From the NCBI GenBank assembly GCA_001972305.1, contig BDDD01000116.1, forward strand, positions 186,001 through 250,000: a DNA stretch of 64,000 bases, read 5' to 3'. Source of the DNA: Cephalotus follicularis. Taxonomy: Eukaryota > Streptophyta > Magnoliopsida > Oxalidales > Cephalotaceae. Both the position numbers and the translations under genes were made by a program. This document shows positions 1 through 10,985 of this stretch, piece after piece. The notes below the pieces were generated by a model. That model was not told the origin of the DNA, made no database searches, and saw only the letters and a program-made list of their open reading frames with translations. The first letter of the stretch is position 1. Each line of letters begins with the position of its first letter.

Positions 1-231
1 CTATGTTTACTTTGTGCTAAAATTAGCAGTCACGTTGGCTGAAACCATTTGATATTGATGATCTGGTTTTGTGTGCTGCCTATGTAATTTTAATCTTAGT
101 GTGGCTCTCAATACTCATTAGAAGTTGTGATATCCTGTCTAGTGCATTATATCTGTTTTTCCTTCTGTATTGAAGAGTGATAGTTGGAATCATTGTAGTT
201 GCTTATGCTGTGCTTGTTGTGTGTTTTTCAG

Positions 232-2220
232 GCAGTTGATGGTCAGCACTTCATTCTTCACCCATTAAACTTGAAGTGTCTTCTACACCACTATGGAAGC
301 TATGACATGCTCCCTCATAGGTTTGTGGTGAACTGCATTTTGTTCCTACTAAATTGTACACGCAGGCAACCAATAATTAGAATTCAGAAAAGAGGACTTC
401 TGGGAGTGTGGGGACTCATCGATGTCGTTCTTTTCCCCCCCTCTTAATAAAATTCATTTAATGCAGGATAAGTGGGAAGATTTTGGAATTGGAGACAATG
501 ACCCAATCAGAGGCCATGAGACGGCGCTACCGTTATTTGAGTCACTTCTCTTTAACAACATCATTTCAGGTAATTTGTGATTATTGACCTTTTTGTATTG
601 CTCATGGGTTTCTTATATATTCTGATTATTGGCATTTTAATTTTTTAGCTTTGTGAAATTGATTTGAGTGAGACTCTACCTCCTGATGCTCTGCTTCCGT
701 TTATTGATGAAATAAAGAAGCGTGAGAAGCAGCGAAAGCAACTTGCAAAGAAGGTAACCTTCCTTTTTCTGGATAATGGTATCTATGGTTTGCATGCTAA
801 AAGTAAATTAAGCTAAAGCTGTTTCGCATCCATCAGTTTCTATAGATATTATGAGACGGGAGTGTCATTTGCCCCTTATCATCTTTATTTTAACAATTTC
901 ATGATGCACAAGGAGAAGGGATTCTGTCCAATTGCACTGCAGAAGATGGGATATGGAACATAAATATTATTTGGAGAAAATCTCACTAGTATTCCGAGTT
1001 TTATAAAGAAACCAGGATAGCACATGTCCTCCCTGTGCATTATAGTTTAGGGTACTTCTTTGGTAGAAGTAGCGTAGTTTTTATGTTTCCTCAGTAAGAT
1101 TGTTCTTTCAATCTTTAATGTTAAGGAGTGTTAACATCAGTCTGACCATGCTTTTAGAAACATATGCTGTCTTTAATTCTAGGAATGGAAGGAGAAAATA
1201 CAAGCTGAAGCTTCCACTGTACTTCCTGTACCCATAACATCGGGCTTTGGACAGTCCTCATATGAAGCCTCGCCTACGTTTTCCATCGAGGACTTTGAAG
1301 GTAATACTGGGGTTTGTTTAGGCCTTTGTTGTAACATATGTGATGACAAGGGTTTAAGGCCCCATTTATTTAATTACAAAAAATAAGCACACAGAGAAAT
1401 TCTTTGCAAGATATCAAATTTCTCAAATTATAGTTTCTTGTTCTTTGTTAACATGCATAGGCTTACTGTATGAAACTGGAACTCTAAGTTACCTTGCATT
1501 TTATTTTGATTTTATAATCAGATTTGATTTTGAGGATGTTGCTGCATTGTGTATCTTTTTACTATATTGTGATGACCCCGTTCTTCTCTCTCAAAGTCAG
1601 TTTAGTTCTGTTAGAGGATGAATCTATTCTCTTGAAGTTGTTGGTCAAATAGAAACTTTTGGATTCTGATGTACATATTCAAATGCTTTAAATTGTTATT
1701 GCCCCTTCTTTGATACCTGCATGCATAATCTATGATACACAAGTATTCTGCATTGTTCAATTGTCTATTTTTTTTCATATATGTTGTATTTTCATGATTA
1801 GCTCTTGGAAGTTCTAGTGTGATATCATCAAGTCCACCAATCACGAGGGAGAGGAAACTACTATTCTCAAATGTTACAAGGCTTGGTTTTGCTGCCACGC
1901 ACGACTCTCCAGCCTTGAAAATCGAGGAAAGCAGTTCTTTGCATGACAGCGGAGCGACAAATGATTCTAGTGTAACCGGTATGTGTTCTTTATTGTGGCT
2001 GTTTAGAAATCTGCATCTAGAGTTGATTAGCCTCAATCTACTTGATTTATTTGTATCTGTAGGTTCTAGAAATCCTGGCACGCCATCATTTGCCAACATA
2101 ATATCCAGAGCAAAAACAGTTGAAAATTTGGATGCACCTAAGAAGATGAACGAGACGGGAAAGAAGGGGAAGAAACCAAGTCGAGTCCTTTTGTCAACGG
2201 TTGGTGCACGCCGCTACTGA
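232..2220 (+). CDS. RNF10-type RING-finger protein, 3' part only (last six exons)
   Basis: Exons inferred from GT-AG sites and frame: 232-320, 467-569, 649-753, 1183-1300, 1802-1978, 2063-2220 (TGA). They join in one frame to 249 codons plus stop. The peptide begins with AVDGQHFILHPLNLKCL and continues with a basic RRRYRYLSHF segment and a lysine/arginine-rich helix (KKREKQRKQLAKK). This is the region C-terminal to the RING domain in animal RNF10 and its plant homologues, a family of E3 ubiquitin ligase-like proteins. The RING finger itself would lie upstream of base 1, so catalytic residues cannot be checked. Bases 1-231 are the tail of an intron. The protein ends with a lysine-rich tail (KKGKKPSR). 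Splice choices are inferred by eye, and the family call rests on the conserved DGQH and YLSH motifs. Confidence 0.85.
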
Positions 2221-3030
2221 AACCTGCCTTCAAACTTAAACTATGATTAGCTTCTGTCGCTTCTGACCTTATCAATCTTTGAGAGGGGATATCCCTTGTG
2301 AAATTATGACTTCCTGTATAGGGGGAAGGAAAATAAAATAACGCTCAGATCTTTGTTTAGTTTTTATCCACATTTGGTGCTTGGACAGAAGTTTGATGCA
2401 TACACCTGGTTTTCTTTTAGTGATGTTAAATATCAAATTAAGAAGGCTTAATTACGCATGTAAACCTACGGGGTGTTGGGTAGTTGTGTGAATTCTAAGA
2501 TTTCCATAGGATAATTCGTTGTTTGGATAACCAGATGAGAAGGTTTAATGGAAATTTTTTTGAAAACAAAATAATGTGAGAAGAATTGCGGACAACTTAA
2601 AGTCAAGGTAAAGTTGATCTTATCCTGTGCCCTTGTCACTGTCTGGATTTACAGTTGGTGTGATGTCCAGTGACGGTAGCCTATGTACGTACTTGAAACA
2701 TACATAAATATTGGATAAAGGTGTAAGACTGATGATTCAGAGTGGGAGTTTTCTTTGTTTAGTTCACAAAACTTGAATACGAGGAATGGAGGGGCACTAT
2801 AGTCAGGATTGGTAAATCATTGGGTTGTGCAAAACTCCTTAACAACAGCATCGCTAATATAAATGAATGTTGTAACACATACGAGGGTTAATTCCGCGAT
2901 GAATCTTGGGGCAGAACCAGGATCAATAAAGTTTATTAATATAATAAAATAATTAATTAATACTTATGTTAACCTATAAATTTTTTCATAAACTTTTAAT
3001 AGACAATTGGGGATCGCAAAAACTGAAAAT
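2221..3030. other. 3' flank of the RNF10-like gene, no gene seen
   Basis: This AT-rich stretch holds the 3'UTR and intergenic DNA. No ORF with a recognisable product, RNA gene or obvious terminal repeat was seen. It ends where a copia-type LTR begins. Confidence 0.6.
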
Positions 3031-3460
3031 TGTTATAAACTTCTGGGATTAACTCAAAAAAAGAAATTATACTATAAAGAGATTCAGAGAGAATTTGAGA
3101 GAGAAAGTAAGAGAGAATAAGAGATTTCTTATTATGAATTCCTTAATTTCTTCCTAACATTACGTTCCTATTTATAGGAGTTTGTTGGAATAGTGTTTAG
3201 AATAGTAATTCAACTATTCCGGCGGCGGCGGCTACTTTACAATACTCTCCATTGAATTGCTATTCCATATTACTATGACTGCCTCGTTAAAACCTTGTTA
3301 GGAAAAACCCATTGGGATAAAAAACTTTGCGAAGGAAAAAGAGTACAGTCTCCCCTTGAAACAAAACTTCACAAGTTCTTGAACTGTATTAATGAAGATC
3401 TTTAATCTGACGCATCCCAATATCATGTCTGAGCTTCTTGAATGTAGTACCCTGAATAGT
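3031..3460 (-). mobile_element. Truncated Ty1-copia remnant: 3' LTR plus the adjacent internal end
   Basis: Bases 3031-3241 begin TGTTATAAAC and end TTTACA, and align with the LTRs of the copia element at 19105-25186. The shared parts include the segment around 'cctatttataggag' and the GAGA-rich run. Bases 3242-3460 align with 19343-19553 of that element, which is the end of the RNase H ORF and the region between the two polypurine-like tracts. Only about 430 bp survive and the rest is absent. The LTR has acquired a short GGC run near 3221. It is an older, truncated member of the same family and orientation. Confidence 0.8.
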
Positions 3461-3484
3461 CTCCCACAAAAACCAAACCCAGCA

Positions 3485-3661
3485 AACCAAAATTTAATGT
3501 ACCAATAACAACATAAATGATGCAGATCTGGTATCAGATTTGAGAAGACAAAGATGCACACCCATTTGGTGCAAAGAGATTAAACCAAAATCTTATGTAC
3601 CAATGATAGCATATGATGCAGATCTGGTATCGTATTTGAGAAGACAAAGATAAACACCCAT
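3485..3661. repeat. Two-copy direct repeat, unit about 75 bp
   Basis: Two diverged copies, at about 3487-3563 and 3586-3661, share 'gatgcagatctggtatc' and 'tttgagaagacaaaga'. The piece TGGTATCAGA resembles a tRNA-iMet primer-binding site, so this may be debris of another LTR element. That is inference. Confidence 0.6.
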
Positions 3662-4383
3662 CACTCAAGGTGCTATCCTCTATTACTCCTCTGTTCCAAA
3701 AAAAAAAGGAAAGAGAAAAGGGAGAGCTTGGGAACCAAAGAGATGAAAGGGAGTGGGGGCATCACTTTGTGTGTACAGAGGCGTGTGAAAATAAAAAGGA
3801 GAGGTTAGTGTCTTTGTGTGTGCAATCGTGAGAGTGACAGTGAGGGAGGGAGGGAGAGCTTGAGAGAGGAGATGAGAGCCTAAAAAAGAGAAGAAAATAA
3901 AAAAAAGAGTTTAAAAAGAGTGGAGATCAGATGCCACTTTCTATTGATTTTTTTTTCAACCAATGAAAATTCGACATGTGCCCATATATTTCATATCAGA
4001 TGCCACATCAAAAATCTCTATTTGTTTAATATTTCATAAAGCCACGTGGCTTACCATTTTTTCTTTTCGTTAGTGGCCGTTATGATATGTTGACGGCAGG
4101 TACCTAATTGAACGCGATTTTGAAGTTCTGTACCTAATTGAACACAAATGAAGTTCAAGTACCTAATTGTAAATTTGATGAAAGTTCAAGTACTAAATTC
4201 GTAGTTTAGCCATTATTTTAATATATGCACTAACCGAAAGTAAAGAATAACTGAAAAAAAAAAGCATTTTAACGGTGTCGTTTCTTTAGCTTCCGGTTTC
4301 GTGTTGCATTCTTTGAAAACCTGTTACATACATACAATCTGTGTGAGCAAGAAGTAGTGAGTAGTGAGTAGTGAGCAAGTAGA
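3662..4383 (+). promoter_or_regulatory. Upstream region of the sialyltransferase-like gene, with a short repeat
   Basis: This is the interval between the retroelement debris and the ATG at 4384. It holds purine-rich GA runs at about 3700-3905. A diverged tandem repeat of about 30 bp lies at 4099-4200, with four units carrying 'gtacctaattg' or 'gtactaaattc'. A short GTAGTGA triplication sits directly before the ATG (about 4352-4376). I could not identify a TATA box with confidence. Confidence 0.45.
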
Positions 4384-7300
4384 ATGAGAAATCACGGTGG
4401 TCACAAGTGGCACAATAATGCAAGTGGTGGCAGGAGACCAACGGTTTTATATCTGCTGTGTTGTGCCGCTTTTTTCTCCCTCCTATTCTTCACCATCCAA
4501 TCCTTTTTCTTCTCAGGTTCTATCTCTATTTACTCTTTATGGATTCTTTCCATCTCTTTCTTCCTTTTTCTTATTACCTTCTGTTTCCTACTCATTCACC
4601 ACAACTCTCCTGTATTCACTTCCATTTATGCAGCCAATCAAAAACCAGATCTCAACACCCAGGAAATCCATGTTTTATCTCATTTTCAGTCCACTGTTCA
4701 ACAATGCGTGGTAATTTTTTTTTGTTACTGTTATTATTATTTTTTCACTTATTTGATGCTTCAGTTAGCTTATTTCAATCTTAGATCTCGATTCGGTTTT
4801 CCTGTTGTTCTTATGTTAGTTTCCAGTAAAAAAAAATGTTTTAAAGTTAATTTTTTTTTAGCTTTATGGGTGTTATTTTCTTGTGCCCTTTTTTAGGTTG
4901 GATTTTTTTGCGTCATGGGTGTTGGTAATTTTTGGTGGTTAATTTTTCTTTGCTTTAAAGTTGAATTTTTTGCTTAATGGTGGTGGCAAATATGATCTCT
5001 GGCATGCACTGGGAAATGGGTTTTGAGTTTGAAGCGATTGTATGTATTGCTTATATGGCCAGTTGATATGTATGGAAGTGTATGCATCTATTTGTTGTTT
5101 ATATTAGTTTAATTGTTTCCTTTCTTGTGTGGTTGGTAGTCGGTTAATTATGTACTAAGCATGAACTTGACACCTAGGCGAACAGAGGACTGGGTCTCAC
5201 TGCTCACATAATTGACCACTGCAAGTTGATTCTTAAGTTCCCTGAAGGCACTAACAGCACCTGGGTCAGCCTCTCTCTCTCCCTCTCTCTCGTCTAGCTC
5301 GCTCTAGCATTTTTTTTCTTATCTAAGGCTGCTTAGTGCTGATTGATCTTTTTGTAATTGCAGTACAATGCGCAGTTTAAAATTTTTGAGCCATTGGAGT
5401 ACAATTATGATATTTGTGAGGCGATTTTGTTGTGGGAACAGGTTAATTTGTTCCTTATAATTTAGGAAGCTACCTTTGATATGATGATATTGTACTGATG
5501 TTCTTATGAATGTAGTATCGTAACATGACAACTGTGCTGACAAGAGAATATCTAGATGCTCGGCCTGATGGGTGGCTAGATTATGCAGCAAAAAGGATAG
5601 CGCAATTGTATGGTGTTAAGCTTATCCTTTCTAATCGTTTACACGTCAACTTCCTTTTCTGTTTCTTTTCAATTATCATAAAATAGAATTTGAGGGTAAG
5701 TTTTTTTACCTTCGACCTCTTGGTTGTAGGGGAGCTGATAAATGCTATAATCGGACTCTTTGTGAAGAACACCTTAATTTGATTCTACCAGCCAAGCCTC
5801 CTTTCCATCCTCGGCAGTTTCACACATGTGCTGTTGTCGGAAATTCGGGAGATCTCTTAAAGACAGAGTTTGGGAAAGAAATTGATAGCCATGATGCTGT
5901 TATTCGAGACAATGAAGCTCCTGTTAATGAGGTAAGCTAAAATGGATAATAAAATCTTGAGTGTTATTGGTGAATTTTAACTCTTTGTTAGTGATAATTA
6001 ATTAATTAATGAAAGTGTTAATCTTCCCTTCTCATATATTGTGCAGAAATATGCCAAGCATGTTGGCCTGAAGAGGGATTTCCGCCTTGTAGTGCGGGGT
6101 GCTGCTCGTAACATGGTTACGATCCTCAACGGATCTGGTAAGTTCTTATTTTGTTTGATGTTACAAAGAGAAGGTAACTGCTTACTCTGTACGTTTGTAT
6201 TTTTAATTTTAATTTATTTAGTTTAATTTTATCTAGAAAATGTATTGAGAAAATCTGGATAAGATGATTTTAATTTTGAATTTCAATTTTGGCACTGTAG
6301 CTACTGATGTCCTTTTGGTCATGATTTTTGCTTGTTATTGATGCATCACGTGATGCAAACTGATTGATTGCTACTATTTTCAAAGCAACCACGTATGAGC
6401 TTTGTGCACACAATTAGCAGTTTTGTTATAAGCCTTTTATTTACACTTCTTTTCTGTATCTCTGAAAAAAATAATCTAAATTAGTTGAAACAAGTGATTT
6501 ATAGAATAATGATACATGTTGAGGTGAGTACGAGGCTTAATTCATTGATTAGTTTCCAGGATAAGACAGAGGTTTTAAGTGTTTCGTTTTCCTCTTCAAA
6601 ATATTTTTTATAAACTATTTTTTGGTTGCTGTTGAGGAAGGAGGGGACAGAAGGAAAAGATAGCAATTGAGTCTTGGTTTATTAAGACTGATGCAGAGGT
6701 GCATTGATGTCATTACTGACAGTAATCTTTTCCTGCCACAGCTGATGAGGTGCTTATAATTAAAAGTGTGACCCACAGAGACTTCAATGCAATGATTAAG
6801 GTAAAAATCCCTTCTCAGGTTTTGTTTATTTTTGTACCAGTGTTAATTATTATTGTTATTATTTTAAATCTCTTTTCCTTTTCCTGCATCAGTCTTTATT
6901 TTGTTGTAGTATAGTTGGATATCCAAAGCCTTAATGGAAGACATTTAATTGTATTGCAGAGTATACCAAATCCTGTTTATCTTTTCCAAGGGATTGTACT
7001 ACGCAGAGGTGCCAAAGGAACTGGAATGAAATCCATAGAACTAGCACTTTCTATGTGCGACATTGTAGACATATATGGTTTCACTGTGGATCCTGGCTAT
7101 ACTGAATGGTTAGTTTCATTCTGATATGTTCTTGGTGTTTATGTCTGTACTCTGAAGCTATGTTTTTGCTACTACTTATAAATGCCTTAGCACTTGTCTT
7201 TTTTCTTGTCTTGTTGGTTCTAGCTTTGATAAGAATTTGAGAATTGGGATTTGTTGATTGTGAATAGGGATCTTAGAAGCATTTGTTATTGTGTTCTTGT

Positions 7301-9442
7301 AGCGATTAAAATATTTCCTAAAGGCGATTCGTTGTTTTGCAATGTAAAACATAGTTCCTGGAAGTCACTTATTGTTTTGGTCGTGTTGGTAACAATGGTA
7401 ACAGCACAATGGAAGTGCTCTTGTAGAATGGTTTAACATTATGCATTTGCAGCCATTAGAATGCGTCTACAAAGTAATTGAATGCTGTTTTATGATACAA
7501 TAAGTAGTATTTGAAACAAATACGTTTGCTATTTTGGTTTTAGCGGTAACAATAAACTTGAACTTTGAATTACTATTTGAGGATCATTTGGTGTTATCTA
7601 CTTGTAGCTGTTAAAATGTTTTTAAAAGGTCATCTTGTTTGGTTTATTAATGTAGGATGTAGTATTTGTTTTTTTTTTTTAAAAAAAAACTTGTTTTGTT
7701 AACTGTAGCAATAACCGTGAAAAGGCCAATTAAAAGCGGGCTTTGAGAATTGTTTGTTACTATGCACTTGCAGCCTTTAAAACCCTTGCCACAGCTGATT
7801 CTTGTGATTTAATATAAGTAGTGTTTGAAAGAAACACCTTTTTTGGTTTGCCATGGCATTAACAATGAAAAAAAATGCAACTTGATGTTTGCTCTTTAGA
7901 ATTGTTTGGTATTATGCACTTTTAGCCACTAAAATACTTTTGGAGGTGACTCTATGTGATTCTATAATATAGAAAGTAGTATTTAAGATTTGTTATTTTG
8001 GTCGTGACGGCAACAATGGTAAAAGCTGTATGGTTGGTAGTGTTTGTTGGTATTATGCACTTGGAATCATATTTTACTTTTAGACAAGGTGATTTTATGC
8101 TGTTTTTATAATTTGAGTAGTTTTTCAAACTAACACTTGTTGTCGTGACCGTAACATTTGAAATGCTCTACCAAAATCTTTTGATATTATGCACTTTTGG
8201 CATTTGAAATGCTTTTAAAAAGTTATTCTATATGTTTCATAATGTAGGAAAGTAGTATTTCAATGAAACAAATACTTTTAGAAGGTGATATTATGTGATT
8301 TCATAATGTAAGAAGTAGTATATGAAAGAAAATACTTTTTTTTGTGGTGACTAACAATGGTAAAACGGCAATGTGAATTGCTGTAGAATTTTTCAAGGTG
8401 AAGCACTTTTATCCATTAAAATGCTTATAAAAGTTGCTTCTGTGTGGTTTTATAATATTGGAAGTAGCATATGAAGAAACAATACTTGTTTTAGTCGTGG
8501 CGGTATCAATAGATAAAACGCAATTTGAAGCGTGCTTTTTAAAATCGTTCAGTATTATGTTCTTCGAGCCGTAAAATATCTTTGAACGGTGATTCTATGT
8601 GATTTTATGAGGCAAGTAGTATGTAAAAAAATACAATACTTGGTTCTACACTATTATGGAACAACCTTCTTTTAACATTGTTGTGGCATATCATTATTTA
8701 AAAGTCACATGCACTTGGCATGATTATAATATGTCTCAAGCTATAAGCTTTCATATCAGTGGGGGAGGAGATTGCTCTGCATTATTGTGGAGACAAGACA
8801 AGTATGATTATATAAACATAACTATTTGTTGTTTGGGTTGTTGCAGTGACAATGGTAAAAGAGCTATTGCTAATACTCCCTCCTTCCCACCCCATTTGTG
8901 CACTTTTCTATTTTTGGATGTCCCATTCTTTTGTCCTTTTTAAAAGGTCAGTGACAATAAATACATAAAATTTCTATTTCACCCTCATTTACATCACAAA
9001 ATTTCATTAATATGAGAAAGAAATAGAGTAAAGAAGAGTATATTTTCTATTTCTTGCTTATCAGGTTATTAGGATCCATTCTCCCATGAGGGCCCATAGG
9101 AACCAAGATTGGTCAGATGTGCCTAGTCGAGAAATGATTAGCAGAGCTCATGCAGCTGCCTTGCACTTAAAGAGGAGCCAATATGGTCAGGCTGGTGGGT
9201 TGGGACAGTTTGGTAGTTGCAAGGTGTGGGGCAATGTGGACTCTGACAACAATGGACCCATGTCAGGATCTTCAGACATGAGTAAAGTCAGGAAACATTC
9301 AAACTACAAGAAATGGGAAGTTATGCCTTTTGAGAGTCTGAATAAGGAAGCACAGGAACACTATAAACAAATGGAAGCTGTTTCTCTGTACAAAATGGAT
9401 GGTAATAAGTTGGACGATCTGGTATGCGTAAAGCATTCATAA
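4384..9442 (+). CDS. Sialyltransferase-like protein (SIA2 type), broken by loss of exon 10
   Basis: A plant Golgi glycosyltransferase of family GT29. Exons read from splice sites and frame: 4384-4516, 4634-4710, 5178-5264, 5364-5441, 5516-5607, 5730-5931, 6047-6137, 6742-6800, 6960-7108 and 9065-9442. Residues 1-45 hold a basic tail and one membrane anchor, as in type II Golgi enzymes. The sialylmotif L ([11 protein letters not shown]...DSHDAVIR) is in exon 6 and motif S ([10 protein letters not shown]) in exon 9. The exon carrying motif VS (H...YYQLLE) is absent here but present in the partial copy at 16596-16677. With that 82-nt exon the coding sequence would be 1428 nt (475 aa), close to the plant SIA2 homologues (about 440). 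Without it, exon 9 joins exon 11 out of frame and stops at 9087-9089, giving about 330 aa. Plant members are linked to pollen tube growth and pectin biology, and their acceptor is not certain. Confidence 0.85.
7280..8640 (+). repeat. Diverged tandem array of about 155 bp units in the long intron after exon 9
   Basis: An anchor like 'attatgcacttgcagccattaaaat' (varying) recurs near 7280, 7436, 7600, 7757, 7908, 8048, 8184, 8397 and 8552. The spacing is mostly 136-164 bp. Each unit also carries 'gtagtatttgaaa', 'ggtgattctatgtgatttt' and 'ggtaacaatggtaaaa' variants. There are about nine units. The array was copied into the filler at about 14320-15665 and continues in traces at 16190-16440. The units match no coding frame. 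Confidence 0.75.
8876..9045. mobile_element. Stowaway-like MITE, 3' half deleted
   Basis: It starts after a TA with CTCCCTCC and matches the complete element at 15902-16186. The element stops at the deletion junction near 9040-9045, so the second terminal inverted repeat is missing here. Confidence 0.75.
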
Positions 9443-10985
9443 ATATCCGAGGTATAAGCTTTATTTTTGGTGGGCATCTGAGGTATAAGTAAGATCTTTG
9501 ATATTCTTTTTGGGTGGGTGAGGGTAGATCCAATTGATTATCGGCTAACTTGTTGCGAAAATTTGAGCGAAATTCTCTTTTTAGACGAGATGTAGGACCT
9601 TAAAAGTTCATGCCATTATTTTTCTTGTCAGTTCATAGAAGTAAACAGACAAGTACAGTATAGCCCCCATAAGTTACACTCAAAATAGCGGGGTTGTAGA
9701 AGTTTCAATTTCTGCATGTGCAAAGGCGACAAACAAGTTGGGTGCAATTTGCCAGGTAGAATGCTTCTTGCTATATCGGGATTTCTTTTGATGGATTATT
9801 GCATGTACAGAAATGCAGTAAATCCGATTATAGTTGTTTGTTGTTGCTCTGTCTTTCAAAAGGTAGATACTTATACATAATTATTTGGTGCACAACAGCC
9901 AGGTAGATTGTATATACCTATTGTGGTCTTTGACCCTTGCATCCGGTTTATTTTGCTAGAATCGAGTGTGTAAGTTTAGGAAAAAGTTTATATGCTGTTT
10001 TTATGATTGGATTTTCATGTTGTATAGTTTAGCTCTCTGGTTTGTAACAACTTTCACATCTTGCCCTTGTTCTCTTACCTTACTTGACAACGGTGCCTGA
10101 TTGGGCGTGGGCTTTCAGTATTTTCCATAGGGCATGATTAAGAGAAAAATATAATGGTGACTCCGAAGGAACAAATATCTTATTGGTGATTGGATTCGAT
10201 TAAGGCGAGTTGTCAAAAAATTATTAGTATTTATTTTAATAATTCATTTGTGATGTAAAAACATTATTAACGTTATTGAAAGAGGATAAGTATCTTGCAC
10301 TTACCAATCCTATAAATTGGAATGCAATCTGTATCAAAGCATTGAGCTACCCATTGACGTGGAGACAGCTTGTAATGTTGTGGGAGGAGAATTCTGTGGT
10401 CATGACTAACTGAAGGGAGTCTACAAGAGAAAACCACCTCTTTAAAAAAAATAAAATAAACCTTTTAGCTTTTAAATGTTTGGATGTATGGTACTTAGTG
10501 GTTGCCCATATAATGATAACTCTTACAGTTATATCATGCGATTATGAAGCATATATTCACATGGACCATGTCAAAGCCAAAAGCAATGTGAAGCATATAT
10601 CAAAACGGACCAAATCAAAACATATATCTTAGGGGGTCATTAGGGTATGTATAAATATAAATTTATTTAGTATATTAATTTATAAAATTATTTATCTATC
10701 TAAATTTTTAATATAATATTATATCATTTAAAATATTCATATAAAAATTAAAAAAAATCAATTTAAAAGGTATCTCAGATAGTCTCTAAATTAATAAATA
10801 TCTGAGATACTCTTATAACAAGCAACTCCTTAACGTGAGTACAATTTTTTTTTACGTCACTTGAGATAAACATGTTTATATATATTTGATTTGTTTTTTT
10901 AAAAGATCGGATCGAACAAAAAGAAACATAAATTTCAAATATATCCCAATTGGCGCTTAACTTGTGATGAGCAATTCGAGTACCT
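9443..10985. other. Intergenic between sialyltransferase-like and PPR genes
   Basis: The sialyltransferase 3'UTR is followed by AT-rich DNA (very A/T-rich at 10640-10810). I saw no ORF of interest and no clear transposon end. The last 200 bp should contain the PPR promoter and 5' leader, but no convincing TATA box is visible. Confidence 0.5.

Noticed and set aside
199-447. 82-codon ORF at the left edge
   Set aside because: It reads through the RNF10 exon into both introns; the conserved peptide continues only after splicing at 320/467.
4397-4784. Overlapping ORFs around the first sialyltransferase exon
   Set aside because: They run across the exon 1 donor into intron sequence; only the frame from 4384 gives the type II membrane anchor and joins exon 2.
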